DNA from: Acanthaster planci
Taxonomy: Eukaryota > Echinodermata > Asteroidea > Valvatida > Acanthasteridae
DNA: 64,000 nt
Direction of reading: 5' to 3'
NCBI RefSeq assembly: GCF_001949145.1
Contig: NW_019091415.1
Location: 1,361,091-1,425,090 of the forward strand
In this document: positions 54,901-64,000 of the stretch, one piece after another
Numbering within the stretch: position 1 is the stretch's first letter
How the letters are laid out: each line of letters begins with the position of its first letter
The notes under the pieces: model-generated
Told to the model about the DNA's origin: nothing
Database searches by the model: none
What the model saw: only the letters and a program-made list of their open reading frames with translations
Translations under genes and position numbers: made by a program

Positions 54901-56203
54901 TAGGTTAGGAGACACAAGTGAAGAGAGCGTGTACCTCCCTCGTGGTTGATATTATGATGCGACGTCTGCTGCATTTCTGAGCAGATCAGGACCCTCTTGC
55001 GTTTTATGGATGAGCGGAGATGCAGCAGGGCATCATAGATTGCATGTGGTTTCGGGAGGTTGATGTGGGAGCCCTGGTGGTTGGAGGCCCAGGACCGGAA
55101 GATTGTTTCGGAGGAAGATAGGCCCCCCAGGCAAGGATAGAGGCACCTGACATAATCACCACATCGTGTCTCTAAAATTATGGAAGGGAGGCAGACGGTC
55201 AGGTTGTGTCTCACTGACCAGGGAGGAGCCAGGTCCGAAATTAGGATCTGCAAGTCGAGAGGATACTTGCTCGGGTTGAAATGTGTCAGGAGTTGGACAG
55301 GCCTCATGCTAAGACGATACCAAGGGACAAAATCCATGAGGCTGGCCATCAACCCAAGAAGATAAAGCCATGCCGTGGTGTTCACCTTTTGTTGGCCTTG
55401 GGTCATTGTAATGCACTCTACTAGGTTGTTGACACGGTCATCAATAGGAACGGCGATACCATTGCGGAGATCAAGGGTCACTCCAAGGTAGGTCGGTTTC
55501 TGGAGCGGGTCTGGACTTGTCGTGACTGATCAAGAACCCTAGTCGAGGTGTAACGTCCTATGTCACTTTAGTGGCAGTGCTAGTCTCATTCTTGGAGCGG
55601 CCAACAATTAGCCAATTGTTGAGGTACTGGAAGATGAGGATTTCGGAACGACGAGGGTGTGCTACCATAGTCTTCACCACCCTGGTGAATACTCTCGGTG
55701 ATGGGGAGAGACTGAACACGAGGGCACAAAACTCATAAATCTGATTCTTTTACAAGAACCCGAGGAACTTGTGATCGTTAGGGTGGATGGGAATATGTAG
55801 GTAGGTGTCCTTCAAGTCGACCTGGGATGTCAATGCTGGGATGACCAAAGACTGCATTACGGAGAGTCTCCATCCGAAAACTCTTTGATCGAATGAACTT
55901 GTTGAGGGGTTTCAGGTTGATAATTGGTCTCCACTTTCCAAGCTCCTTCGGGGAAAGGAAGAAGGTGGACATGAAGTGCTCTTTCATGAGACCATTTGGG
56001 ACTGGCAAGATGGCCCGTTTCTGAAGTAGGTCTGTTATCTCCTTCTCCAGGGTACGTTGTCTGGCTTGATCAGTTGAGATTGGAGACTGCCAGAGTATCA
56101 TATCAGACGCAGAGGGCTTGTGAACTCGTTTGTAGCCTTGTGCAAATTTGTCAAGCACCCATCCTCCTAGGTTATCTCTCTCCAAAACCCTGCAAAGATA
56201 CAA
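54900..56203 (-). pseudogene. DIRS reverse transcriptase and RNase H
   Basis: Frame 56203-55778: 'LEKEITDLLQKRAILPVPNG', 'HFMSTFFLSPKELGKWRPII' and 'NLKPLNKFIRSKSFRMETLR'. After shifts: 'YLHIPIHPNDHKFLGFL' (about 55800-55750), 'YEFCALVFSLSPSPRVFTRV' (55740-55680), and the polymerase box at 55609-55626, which reads 'YLNNWL' where the family has Y-L-D-D-W-L: both catalytic Asp are Asn. Then frame 55481-54900: 'VTLDLRNGIAVPIDDRV', 'SSLMDFVPWYRLSMRPVQL'-like connection and RNase H end 'HEGGTRSLHLCLLT'. It copies RNA into DNA in a live element; here it is dead by active-site loss, stops and frameshifts. Confidence 0.85.
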
Positions 56204-56212
56204 AGACGACCT

Positions 56213-57524
56213 TCAACAGATTGGAGATTGGCAATCGTGGACAATGTCGGGGGAGATACCTGCCGAGGTTGTCGGGAGGAAACAGAGATGAGCGCTGTCT
56301 TGGTTATGAGCCAAAACCACAACCAGTCTCACGTGGTTATTTTTGTGGAAGGAGATCTTCTGGGCCGTGTCGATCCCCTTAGTCTCAGTCTCCAGAAGAT
56401 TCATGAATTGGCTAGTGCAGAGATCTTTGCCGAACATGGGAAGAATCTTCAGCACGGAGATGACGGAGTCACATGGGATGTTTAGAGTTTCAATGAGATT
56501 TTCTCGACGGGCGCACGTGGCATGGAGAGAAATTTGAGTAAATTGCTCAAAGCCAATCAGTAATGACTTGTCAAGGCAAGGAAATGCCAGAGCCGCAAAG
56601 TCAGGAGCTTTCTCGCAAGCCCAAGCTAGGAACTCAGTCAAGAACAGCATGAGGGTCATGCATTTGACACTCATTCGAGCTGCAAGGTCCATATCTGAAA
56701 ATACGGTCTCCATCTGATTCTTGGCTTTCTCAGAAAAGGTGGCTAGTTTTGAGTACTTGTGTCTGTCGTGCTGATATCTTGTCCTTACTGCCTCAGGAAT
56801 TGCAGGCACGGAGAGGTAGGTTTGTAGTCATTTGCAGAAAAGTGAAAGTACCAACTGGATCGGGAGCCACAGGGGCAACCGCATTTAGCCAATGTATCCA
56901 TGGCGTCAATGCAAGTGTGGTCAAGTGGAAGCTCCGGGAAGACAGACGTCAAAGCATCGGTCCCTAGTGGTTGCTGCTTGAATGGGGGACGATTTCTTTT
57001 CTTTTTTTTTTGGTGTCCTGTTGTGGCGGTGGGCAAGGGAGACGCAGAACTTGGATCATCTCCCGCTAAAGTAGACAGAGGCGAGACTCAGACAAGCATA
57101 AACTGCCCATCGAGAGGGGTTCTTCCTTGTCGGACATTAGATCTGCAGAGTTGGGTGCATGTGGATCCGGGTCGGTGATTGCCTCAGTTGGGCGTGGGGC
57201 ATTGATACTGTGCTGACTCCCTGTGACTGCTGCTTGATGTTGCTGAATTGGTGGAGATTGATTCTCCTGTTCAGCCCCGGTATCTTGCGTGCATATACAG
57301 TGTGGAGGGGGTGAATACAGATCTGGATCCGGGTACATACAAGCGTGTACAAGGTGTCTGATAGGGCGCAGATCAAGCCCTTCCCTAGTCAAAGGAGAAT
57401 CTTCATCATTCTTCTTTCTCTTCTTGGAAGGACGGTCCAAGGATGAAGATCGTGTCTGTAACTTGTGTTTCTTCCTGAATGAGGACTTGGACTCAGTAGG
57501 GTAGATAGAAGCTGGATTACTCAA
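56213..57524 (-). pseudogene. DIRS gag (ORF1)
   Basis: Two long minus-strand frames. 57524-57066: 'ESKSSFRKKHKLQTRSSSLD', 'RPSKKRKKNDEDSP' (nuclear-localisation-like) and 'NSADLMSDKEEPLSMGSL'. After shifts through 57036-56785, frame 56809-56213: 'KAKNQMETVFSDMDLAARMS', 'AWACEKAPDFAALAFPCLDK', 'SLLIGFEQFTQISLHATCAR', then 'SVISVLKILPMFGKDLC'. Position directly before the RT and recurrence of the same blocks at 48.8-49.7 kb identify it. The basic, serine-rich head and helical middle are usual for such gags; no zinc knuckle was seen. Confidence 0.7.
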
Positions 57525-57642
57525 GCACAGTGGGTTGAGCAGCCAGACTGATCACGGAGGAGGCCTGGAGCCCCAGCGGCAGAGCAGTCCAGGTGACTTG
57601 GCAGATCTAGCAGGAGACTAGCGAACAGTGGTTGTAGTAAAA

Positions 57643-58005
57643 CTAGCAGGCCTGGCCCTGGTCACTGTATCTGATGCAGATCATTTGTGGGGCATTTATG
57701 GGGCAGGATAAACACCCCCGACAATTTGGCCATAGAGACTGGACGATTGGCACTGGCGAGCGGGAGGGCGAAGTATTTACCAGAGCAATGCAAAGACCAT
57801 CTTCTCTGGTCAATCGGAAGTGGCCAGATAGTATTATTTTTTGGCGCAACTTGTTGTACCTGGGGCTTAACTTAACTTGGAGCCTAACGTTTGCTTTTTT
57901 GACAGGAATAGTCACTGCGTTGGTGATCTCTGGCACTTTGGAACTCCTGCAATGTGGACAGTGCGCTGTACCCTCTATCGTGCGGATTTGACAGCACGAA
58001 GGCAC
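57643..58005 (-). CDS. Hypothetical cysteine-containing ORF
   Basis: A 120-codon frame with 'TAHCPHCRSSKVPE' and 'CRGCLSCPINAP', four C-x-x-C-like pairs that could bind zinc. A plus-strand frame (57674-57991) overlaps almost completely, so at least one is chance. It lies just upstream of the DIRS gag. No family recognised. Confidence 0.25.
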   Translation of the reverse strand: MPSCCQIRTIEGTAHCPHCRSSKVPEITNAVTIPVKKANVRLQVKLSPRYNKLRQKIILSGHFRLTREDGLCIALVNTSPSRSPVPIVQSLWPNCRGCLSCPINAPQMICIRYSDQGQAC

Positions 58006-58039
58006 AACTATCCCGTTTCGTGGTATCTTCGGACATGTC

Positions 58040-60115
58040 GAACTTTTTCCAGCTTAGTTTTCAGTTTGTAGTTCAGCAGTTTAAGGGTCTGGATAAGATG
58101 CACATGCAATATTTAGAACAGATTAACAGTTTTTATCTACACTTTGTATTTCTGGGTCAGTCTGCATGGAGCTCTGGTACAATCATTTAAAATATTTAAA
58201 TATAAATATTAAAGACGAGTAAAAACAGGTGAGTTGTACATAGACCCAATCCAAAAACCACACACATTACATACTTAAATACATAATGTGTTTACGCAAA
58301 TTGTGAACAGGATATGTTCCTCTACTTTTGTATTTTGAAAACTGGATTCATGTATGGTAGATACTTTGACAATTTAAGTTTGTTGGATCACTCATACAGA
58401 AGCTTTATGGCATTATTGCATTTAATCACTATTTTCAAGGAATTGGAGGGCGTATTTTGTATTTATGTATTTCAAAGTCTTTAATATGTGACCGGTTTTG
58501 ACAGATTGTTGCTGGCTTATTTCATTGCTGGTACTGACCCGCTGATTGTCAGGTCCTTCTATACTGTGTGTCTGAATCCCACTGTGAGACCTACATGTAC
58601 ATATGTAGTGTCTGGCGTCTGTTTGCAATCTGCAATGAGATTGTCTTTGTAAAGAAATGCCTTTTCTTGCTCCCTTACATTGCAATGTTTTTTGCCCAAA
58701 GTGCTTTTAGAAATGGACGTTGCTCCTTTTATGCACTTTTTTATTTGGCTGCTTAAGATTTATAGTTGTTAGCATTTTAATATCAGTACATGTACAAGGA
58801 TATTTTTGTAGTTGGTTTACACCCAGTTCTTTTGTTCTCAGGTCACATGATACATTTTTTGTATGACACTTACCATTTAGCCAATTATGGGATGCATTGT
58901 TTTAAGGTGATTGACAGATTTCCTGCTCATTGAAGTAAGATTTTGCCAGATGTTTGGGTATTTTATACTGTCATATGAGGTCGAAGTAGAGCCAAATCTG
59001 GAACAATGCTTTTCCACTAATTTAGTATTCTGCTTGGTGTAACATGATCTGTCTTGTCATGTATTGTTATTCTTACGCATTATTATTCACAGTATTGGAT
59101 GTGAAACTTTTTTACTGTAACTAGTATCCAGCCTGAGGAGAAAATCCTGTCTCATTTAGCATTCGCACTGCATTTCAAGTGAAATCATTTTTTTACAAGG
59201 TACAAGTGACATGACTCTTTTAAGTCTTGGCATTTACACTCTGTAAAGACTGTGTTTTTGGTTGGAGAGTATTTTGGAAGTACGGGTTGTATACTTTTGT
59301 CTAGAGTTAGACATGTACTGTTTGGAGTGAAGCACATGTACCATTTAGTGTCTGAGTTTACAGACTGTTTTAAGTCAGTTGTTGACCAATGTAGGTACTG
59401 TACAGCAATATTTTGTGTATACAATTATAACTGTAATCGGTTATATAATTCTAACCATGTGGAATTATGTTTTTCCACTAGTATTCTGCTCGGTGTATCG
59501 TGATCTGTCTTCTCATGTATTGTTATTCTTAAGTATAATTATTAATAGTATTGGATGTTAAACTTTTAAATGTCACTTCTCGGAGAAGTGTTATTTTGTA
59601 ACATGTTACGGTGTGCTTACATTTCCATAGTATTTTTGACCATTTTATGTAGTTTACAGATTGTAGACATTCATCGCCTGTTCAGTTTGTAGTTTAGTGG
59701 TCTGTATAAGATACACAGGCAATATTTGGAACAGATTTACAATTTTAGTCTACATTTTGTATTTCTAGATTAGTTTGCATGGATGGAGCTTTTGCAGGTC
59801 AAATACTTGTATCTGCACACAAATATTGTTTCAATACATCTGTACTTGGCTGCAGTATGTTTCTGAGCTTTAATGCGGCAACATTTTTTTTGGTGTATAG
59901 GCCTACATGTTGTAAGATGACCCTTTTAAATCTTGGCACTTTGTCTTTGTGTAAGACTGTAATTCTGGTTGGAGAGTATCTTTTGGAAGTATGGGTTGTA
60001 TACTTTTTGTCCAGAGTTAGACATGCACTTGTTTGAGTGAAGTACCATTTAGTGTCTGTGTTGCAGACTTTTTAGGTTGGTTAATTGTTGACCAATGTAG
60101 GTACAATATAGTGTA
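58040..60115 (+). repeat. AT-rich region built of repeated modules
   Basis: Three modules recur as direct repeats. Module A (TTCAGTTTGTAGTT ... GTATTTCT): 58050-58155 and 59680-59770. Module B (TTGGTTGGAGAGTAT ... TGTTGACCAATGTAGGTAC): 59255-59400 and 59965-60105. Module C (TTCCACTA ... ATTCTGCT...GTGATCTGTCTT): 59010-59110 and 59470-59560. Copies are roughly 80-85 percent identical by eye. No coding content. Could be a tandemly arrayed leader or an old satellite-like duplication. Confidence 0.65.
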
Positions 60116-61005
60116 GGATGTCCTACTGATCAGGGTTCGACGCTGGTATAGAATCACACACAGCCACAACTCGCTGTTTTGGTCACAAAATTTGTTTTAA
60201 TGCTGTCGTCCACAACAATGCGGGTCCGAGCTGGTGCCCTCACCGGCCGGACCCGCCGGTGCTACACCGCCCCCTCCGAGGACTCTTGTTCGTCCCCGAA
60301 CGAGGCGGCGCAACCCAGTGGGCCAGCCCGAGGCCATCCCGGTCGCCCCTGCGCAGCTTACAAGGCAGTGGAATAACAAGCAACAAGTACAAGTCTGGTG
60401 GGTTCCGAGGGTCTTCTCCGCTACCATGGGGAGGATCCAGGGGTCCAGTGTGGAGGAGACTCCGGTCGCCGTGGTGCCCCCCGGCTTTCTTCGTTGCTCC
60501 GGGGGGATGGACTCCGGTGGGCGGTGGAGGGGGCTCCCACTGGACCTCCGACCGCCACTGGCTGTGGTGAAGCTCGCAAAGGGGTGGGTCCATCGTGGTG
60601 TCTGCATCTCTGATGGCCCGCTCCTCTTGCAGGGTGGCTCACACCCCCAGTTGCAGGCAGACCCCTCCCGCATACGCCACCCACGAGCCGGGGGGCAGAC
60701 TCCGACGGCCCCCACTCCAAACCGGGGCTGGGGGTTCTGCCTCGGTCTGTGTCCCCGTCACTACTGAGCGACGCAGGGGGGCGGCTCCAGCCGCGGCAGG
60801 TGCTGCAGGGGCCTGAGGCCACACTGGAAGGCGAGTCCAACTGGTCTCGTCGTTCCGGCCGGCCCCGCGACCCCCGCCTTTGGCGCCGAGAGGGCACCGG
60901 CGGCGAGGGCTCACCCGCAGCAGCTGACCGGGGGCGGGTCCGGGCGGCTCCCTCCGGAGGACNTGGCAGGGGGAAGTGACTGCTCCATGGGGAACTCGTC
61001 ACCCT

Positions 61006-61584
61006 TCAACTCCCCGCCACTGGCGAAGACCTCCGGGACGTCAGGATCCTCCGCCCGAATCTGGCCAATGAGGACGAGTGGTAGAAGCAGCGGCCACACC
61101 CCCGCTCACAGGTATAGGGCCGGGTGGCGAAGAGCTCCGGACACGCCGACCTCAGGTGTCGCCACAAGTTGGTCCGCTGGCGGAATTCTCGCTGACAGTG
61201 GGGGCTGGCCCACCGGTCCATCCCGGGGAGGGAAACAGAGGGAGCTTCAGGAGTTAGCGTGGAGCAGAATTGCGCCGGGCGCCGAACCCGCCGCCCCTTG
61301 CGAGTCACGCGCACTTCGCCCGCCTCCGGTTTGCACAGCGATGGCTCCGCCGGCACGCTGCCTCCCTGGCTGCTTATGTCTGAGTTCTCCCCTCTCAACA
61401 TGCCGCCGCTCCGGCCCGGGCGTCTCGACTTCGCCCCGTCAATAGGTTCCTGTGCGGTTGCTTTGTCAATGGGGGAGACAGTCCCCGCGGGCAGGACTGA
61501 GGGCCGGTTCCGCAGGCTCCTTGCCCCCCTGCCCGCGCTGGCGCCTCCTCGGCCAAGGCTCCGTGGGCTGCACGCTCCCATCAT
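61006..61584 (-). CDS. Zinc-finger ORF after Gypsy pol
   Basis: 192 residues from ATG 61584; the start overlaps the integrase stop as ATGA. The N-terminal two thirds are arginine-, serine- and proline-rich ('GKEPAEP'-like text is in another frame). The C-terminal third has 'HCQREFRQRTNLWRHLRSAC' and 'YTCERGCGRCFYHSSSLARF', two C2H2-like fingers; the first lacks its leading Cys (SPHC) and the second loses its His pair at the frame change, after which the frame ends '..RRSSPVAGS'. A third ORF after pol is common in Gypsy elements, usually envelope; a finger protein there is less usual. Probably damaged. Confidence 0.55.
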   Translation of the reverse strand: MMGACSPRSLGRGGASAGRGARSLRNRPSVLPAGTVSPIDKATAQEPIDGAKSRRPGRSGGMLRGENSDISSQGGSVPAEPSLCKPEAGEVRVTRKGRRVRRPAQFCSTLTPEAPSVSLPGMDRWASPHCQREFRQRTNLWRHLRSACPELFATRPYTCERGCGRCFYHSSSLARFGRRILTSRRSSPVAGS

Positions 61585-61975
61585 CCGAGCTGCACGTTGC
61601 CCTGGTAGCGCTTAAGCCGATTGCAATGCACGATCTGAGCCTTCGCTCGGGTGGTACGCTGCACTTTGTAGGTCACATTGTTGAGGCGTTGTAGCACCGC
61701 AAAGGGTCTGTCCCACCACCGCTGAAGCTTGGGGGAGTGGCCGACCTTCTTCTTTGGGGTGAACAGCCAAACAGCCCGGCCGGGTTCGAACCCGCCCTCC
61801 TGGGCGCGACAGTCGTACAGCTGCTTCTGGTAGCTCTGAGTCCGCCTCAGGCGTCGCCAGGAAAACTCGTGGGCCCGCGTGAGCTTCGTTCTCAGCTTGT
61901 CGACGTAATTTAGTGGCTCAGTAGTCTCCGTCCGGGAAGTTCCACCTCCCTCCTGAGCATGAGCATGTTCGGGTG
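61581..61975 (-). pseudogene. Gypsy integrase C-terminal domain
   Basis: Minus strand: 'VDKLRTKLTRAHEFSWRRLR', 'RTQSYQKQLYDCRAQEGGFE', 'PGRAVWLFTPKKKVGHSPKL', 'QRWWDRPFAVLQRLNNVTYK', then 'AQIVHCNRLKRYQG' and a TGA at 61581. This is the GPY/F-type beta-rich tail that helps target integration. A frameshift near 61950-61975 separates it from the core. Confidence 0.85.
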
Positions 61976-62694
61976 AGCCTGATGCTATCGTGCTGGAAGG
62001 AGCGGTAGGCCATCAGGACGTAGGGAAGATGTTCGTCCCAGCCATCCTGATTCTCATCAACAAACATGCTCAGCATGGTCTTCACGGTACGATTGAACCG
62101 TTCGACCATGCCGCCGGACTGGGGGTGGAACGGAGTCGTCCTGGTCTTGTGGATGCCCAATAGCTGGCAGACCCCACGGAACAGGCCTGCCTCAAACTCC
62201 TGCCCTTGATCCGTGTGGATCTTGAGGGGTGTCCCGAAGCGCGTGATCACCTGCTCCACGAGGGTCTTGGCCACAGTCTCGGCCGTCAGATCCGGAAGGG
62301 GAAACGCCTCCACCCACTTCGTGAAATAGTCCGCCACTACCATTATGCTGGTGTTTCTGGCCTTGGTTCGGGGCAGGCATCCGGTAAGGTCAATGGCGAT
62401 CCGCTCCATGGGGGCCCCCACCAGGTATTGTCGAAACGGAGCTCTCCCGGGACGCGGCGGGGACTTCTTAGAACTGCAGAGATGACACTTCTGGCACCAC
62501 TCCTCAGCCTGCCATCTCATCTCCCTCCAACACACAGGAGCCTGCCTGAGTCGGGCCACTGTCCGGGCAACCACGAGGTGTCCAGCAGATAGGTGGTTGT
62601 GGGCAAGAAGTAGAACCTCTGGCACCCTGGCCTGCGGGACGGCGATCTTCCAGGTGAGCGGCCCCCCGTCAGCCCTTGCCCACTTCACCTGCAA
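61918..62694 (-). pseudogene. Gypsy integrase zinc-binding and catalytic domains
   Basis: HHCC zinc domain 'HNHLSAGHLVVARTVARL' and 'WCQKCHLCSSKK' (about 62605-62465), then the rve core: 'MERIAIDLTGCLPRTKARNT' (first Asp), 'PLKIHTDQGQEFEAGLFRGV' (second Asp), 'SGGMVERFNRTVKTMLSMFV' (Glu) and 'DEHLPYVLMAYRSFQHDS'. All catalytic and zinc ligands are present. The frame ends early at 61918 because of the shift to the C-terminal domain. Typical member otherwise. Confidence 0.9.
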
Positions 62695-62699
62695 GACCC

Positions 62700-63050
62700 C
62701 TCGGAATAGGCGCAGTGTGTCCCATCTGGACTACCAGCTTTTGACCCCGGTGCCGAGGTCGGAGATGTCCTTCCATTCAGGCCGGTCGCTCCCCGCCACC
62801 AGCCACTGGCGGACCGGTCCCAGCTCCGGGTCGTCCTGCTGCTCCTGAGCTAGCTTGCTCAGGTCCCAGACCTCGGGAAACCCGTCCAAAATCGAGTCGT
62901 CCTCCTCTCCGTCCATGTCGGCTGTCGCAACCAGGGACTTGTCCTCCACCTCCGGCGGCTGGCCCCGAGGGGGGTCCGAATCCGCCGGAGGAGCCGGCCC
63001 CGTGTAACATTCTTGGGTCAACCTCTAGGGAACGCCCGCACTGGCCGCAG
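62700..63050 (-). pseudogene. Gypsy RNase H-integrase linker
   Basis: The frame 63021-62731 has 'DGEEDDSILDGFPEVWDLSK' and 'LAQEQQDDPELGPVRQWLV', the usual acidic connection with 'L...Q..DP.L..V..WL'. A stop separates it from the integrase frame. Confidence 0.7.
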
Positions 63051-63415
63051 GGTATCCGAGAGACGGCGTCGGCGTTGGTGTGTTTGCGCCCCGCTCAGTG
63101 TTCAATGTCAAACTCGTAGCACCCCAGCCTCTGCAGCCTTCTGGCTGTCTGCCCCTCTGGCTCTTTGAAATTAAAGAGCCAGTGCAGCGAGCTGTGGTAT
63201 GTCGTCAACAAGAAGCGCTTACCCAACAGGTAGTGCTTAAAATAGTGCACGAAGTGGACGACCGCCAGGAGCTCCTTCCGGGTCATGTAATAGTTCCTCT
63301 CCGTCTTGGTGCAGTTGCCGGCATCGGTATCCAAGATGTAGCGCCTCCCTGGGTCCGGATACCACAACACCGACGCCGTTGCTAGGGCATCCTGCAGGTG
63401 TTCAAACGCCGTCTG
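63050..63415 (-). pseudogene. Gypsy RNase H
   Basis: 'LATASVLWYPDPGRRYILDT' (first Asp in DTDA), then directly 'TKTERNYYMTRKELLAVVHF', 'VHYFKHYLLGKRFLLTTYHS', 'SLHWLFNFKEPEGQ' and 'CYEFDIEH' before a TGA at 63095-63097, after which 'AGRKHTNADAVSR' continues in frame. About 25 residues between DTDAGN and TKTERN that normally hold the second half of the first sheet are deleted. The TGA replaces the Arg codon of the conserved 'H-R-x-G-x-x-H-x-N-A-D' motif. Confidence 0.85.
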
Positions 63416-64000
63416 TCAGGCATCGGTCCACACAAACTCCTTCTGGCTCTTGTTAGTCAAAGCATGGAGGGGCCGGGTGATCTCGGCGAAGCAGGCAATA
63501 AACCGCCGATAATATGACGCCAGGCCCTGGAAACTCTGGACCTGCGTCACGTCTGTCAGCCTTGGCCAACCACGGATTGCTGCGACCTTAGCGGGGTCCA
63601 TCCACACCCCCTCCGCTGACACCAAGTGGCCCAGGAAGGACACCTCCGTCTTGAAAAAATCACATTTCTTGGGTTTCAGTTTGAGTCCGGCGGTCCGGAA
63701 CCGCCCCAGTACTGTGGCCAGCCTCTGGTAGTGCTCCTCAAAGGTCCGCCCCCAAACGTCATCCAGGTAGACAACGGCCACTTGCCACTGGAGACCCCGT
63801 AGGACGCGCTCCATCAGATGCTCGAAGGTGGCCGGAGCATTACAGAGCCCGAAGGGCATCACGGTAAACTGGTAGAGGCCGCGCTGTGTCCCGAAAGCCG
63901 TCTTCTCCTTGTCATCCTCCGCCATGCAGACCTGCCAGTACCCGCTGGCCAAGTCCAGGGTGCTGAACCACCTGGCTCCCTCAAGTGCGTCTAAGGCGCC
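63416..64000 (-). pseudogene. Gypsy reverse transcriptase (partial, runs off the window)
   Basis: From the window edge: 'GARWFSTLDLASGYWQVCMA', 'KTAFGTQRGLYQFTVMPFGL', 'CNAPATFEHLMERVLRGL', the catalytic 'VAVVYLDDVWGRTFEEHYQR' at about 63780-63720, 'GLKLKPKKCDFFKTEVSFLG', 'HLVSAEGVWMDPAKVAAIRG' and 'FQGLASYYRRFIACFAEITR'. YLDD is intact. A TGA at 63416-63418 stops the frame, which otherwise continues into RNase H ('QTAFEHLQDALATAS'). Fingers and protease lie outside the window. Confidence 0.92.

Larger units (their letters stand above)
60190..64000 (-). mobile_element. GC-rich Gypsy retrotransposon, third family (partial)
   Basis: RT, RNase H, integrase and a downstream ORF follow in order on the minus strand; the 5' half lies beyond the window. 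The 3' limit is set by an abrupt change from AT-rich to GC-rich DNA near 60190. A 3' LTR was not identified. Scattered nonsense codons show it is inactive. Confidence 0.8.

Noticed and set aside
57674-57991. Plus-strand 105-codon frame with a hydrophobic segment
   Set aside because: It fully overlaps a cysteine-containing minus-strand frame and neither has known relatives; chance openness is likely.
60197-60767. Several long overlapping frames on both strands at 60.2-60.8 kb
   Set aside because: High GC lowers stop frequency in all six frames; no frame resembles a known domain.
60911-61099. Signal-peptide-like start 'MWPLLLPLVLIGQIRAEDP'
   Set aside because: It overlaps the zinc-finger ORF of the Gypsy element in another frame, is short and contains an undetermined base; it is most likely a frame shadow.

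Overview
The window is non-coding-rich, intron-bearing, repeat-laden nuclear DNA of a metazoan, most likely a marine invertebrate and perhaps a deuterostome such as an echinoderm, hemichordate or amphioxus. The reasons are a U6 snRNA gene with an animal-type pol III promoter, a spliced PC4-domain gene, and a typical mix of Polinton, DIRS, Gypsy, CR1-like, RTE-like and piggyBac elements. The palindrome TAGGCCTA occurs at least 8 times (about 1 expected). The species cannot be fixed from sequence alone. There are two assembly gaps (8924-9192 and 36402-37343) and single N bases near 1451 and 60963.

Layout. 0-2.2 kb: decayed minus-strand gene of a repeat-associated DUF6729-like family with a tandemly duplicated segment. 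2.5-5.6 kb: CR1-like LINE split by a 1.2-kb insert. 6.7-12.4 kb and 30.4-34.0 kb: two copies, in opposite orientation, of the 3' part of one Gypsy family (integrase tail plus a proposed ~2.6-kb LTR); copy A carries several insertions that copy B lacks, including a tRNA-type SINE and a foldback MITE. 12.8-15.2 kb: LINE tail and RTE-like reverse transcriptase. 16.7-26.2 kb: a second Gypsy family (LTR fragments, RT/RNase H, primer site) and a piggyBac pseudogene. 24.1-27.9 kb: another LINE. 28.0-30.4 kb: CT/GA palindrome and RTE-like endonuclease. 34.35 kb: U6 gene. 34.5-37.7 kb: low-complexity DNA and fragments.

39.06-39.34 kb is a second SINE, inserted at the edge of a Polinton (Maverick) remnant at 39.35-45.1 kb. 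The Polinton keeps packaging ATPase, two conserved small genes, maturation protease, major capsid, a small glycine-rich protein, minor capsid and integrase, but has no DNA polymerase B; most of these genes carry stops or frameshifts. 46.0-47.5 kb holds the best candidate for a working protein gene: a minus-strand PC4-domain gene with three exons joined by consensus splice sites, and a MITE in its second intron. 47.9-57.5 kb is dominated by DIRS tyrosine-recombinase retrotransposon material, a LINE tail and MITEs. 58.0-60.1 kb is AT-rich DNA built of repeated modules. From about 60.2 kb to the end is a GC-rich minus-strand Gypsy element of a third family, with RT, RNase H, integrase and a zinc-finger ORF overlapping the pol stop.

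No operons, CRISPR arrays or bacterial features are present. Apart from U6 and the PC4 gene the window is a nested transposon graveyard; its value is in the relative ages readable from paired filled and empty sites, the gene content of the Polinton, and the mutational signature of decay.
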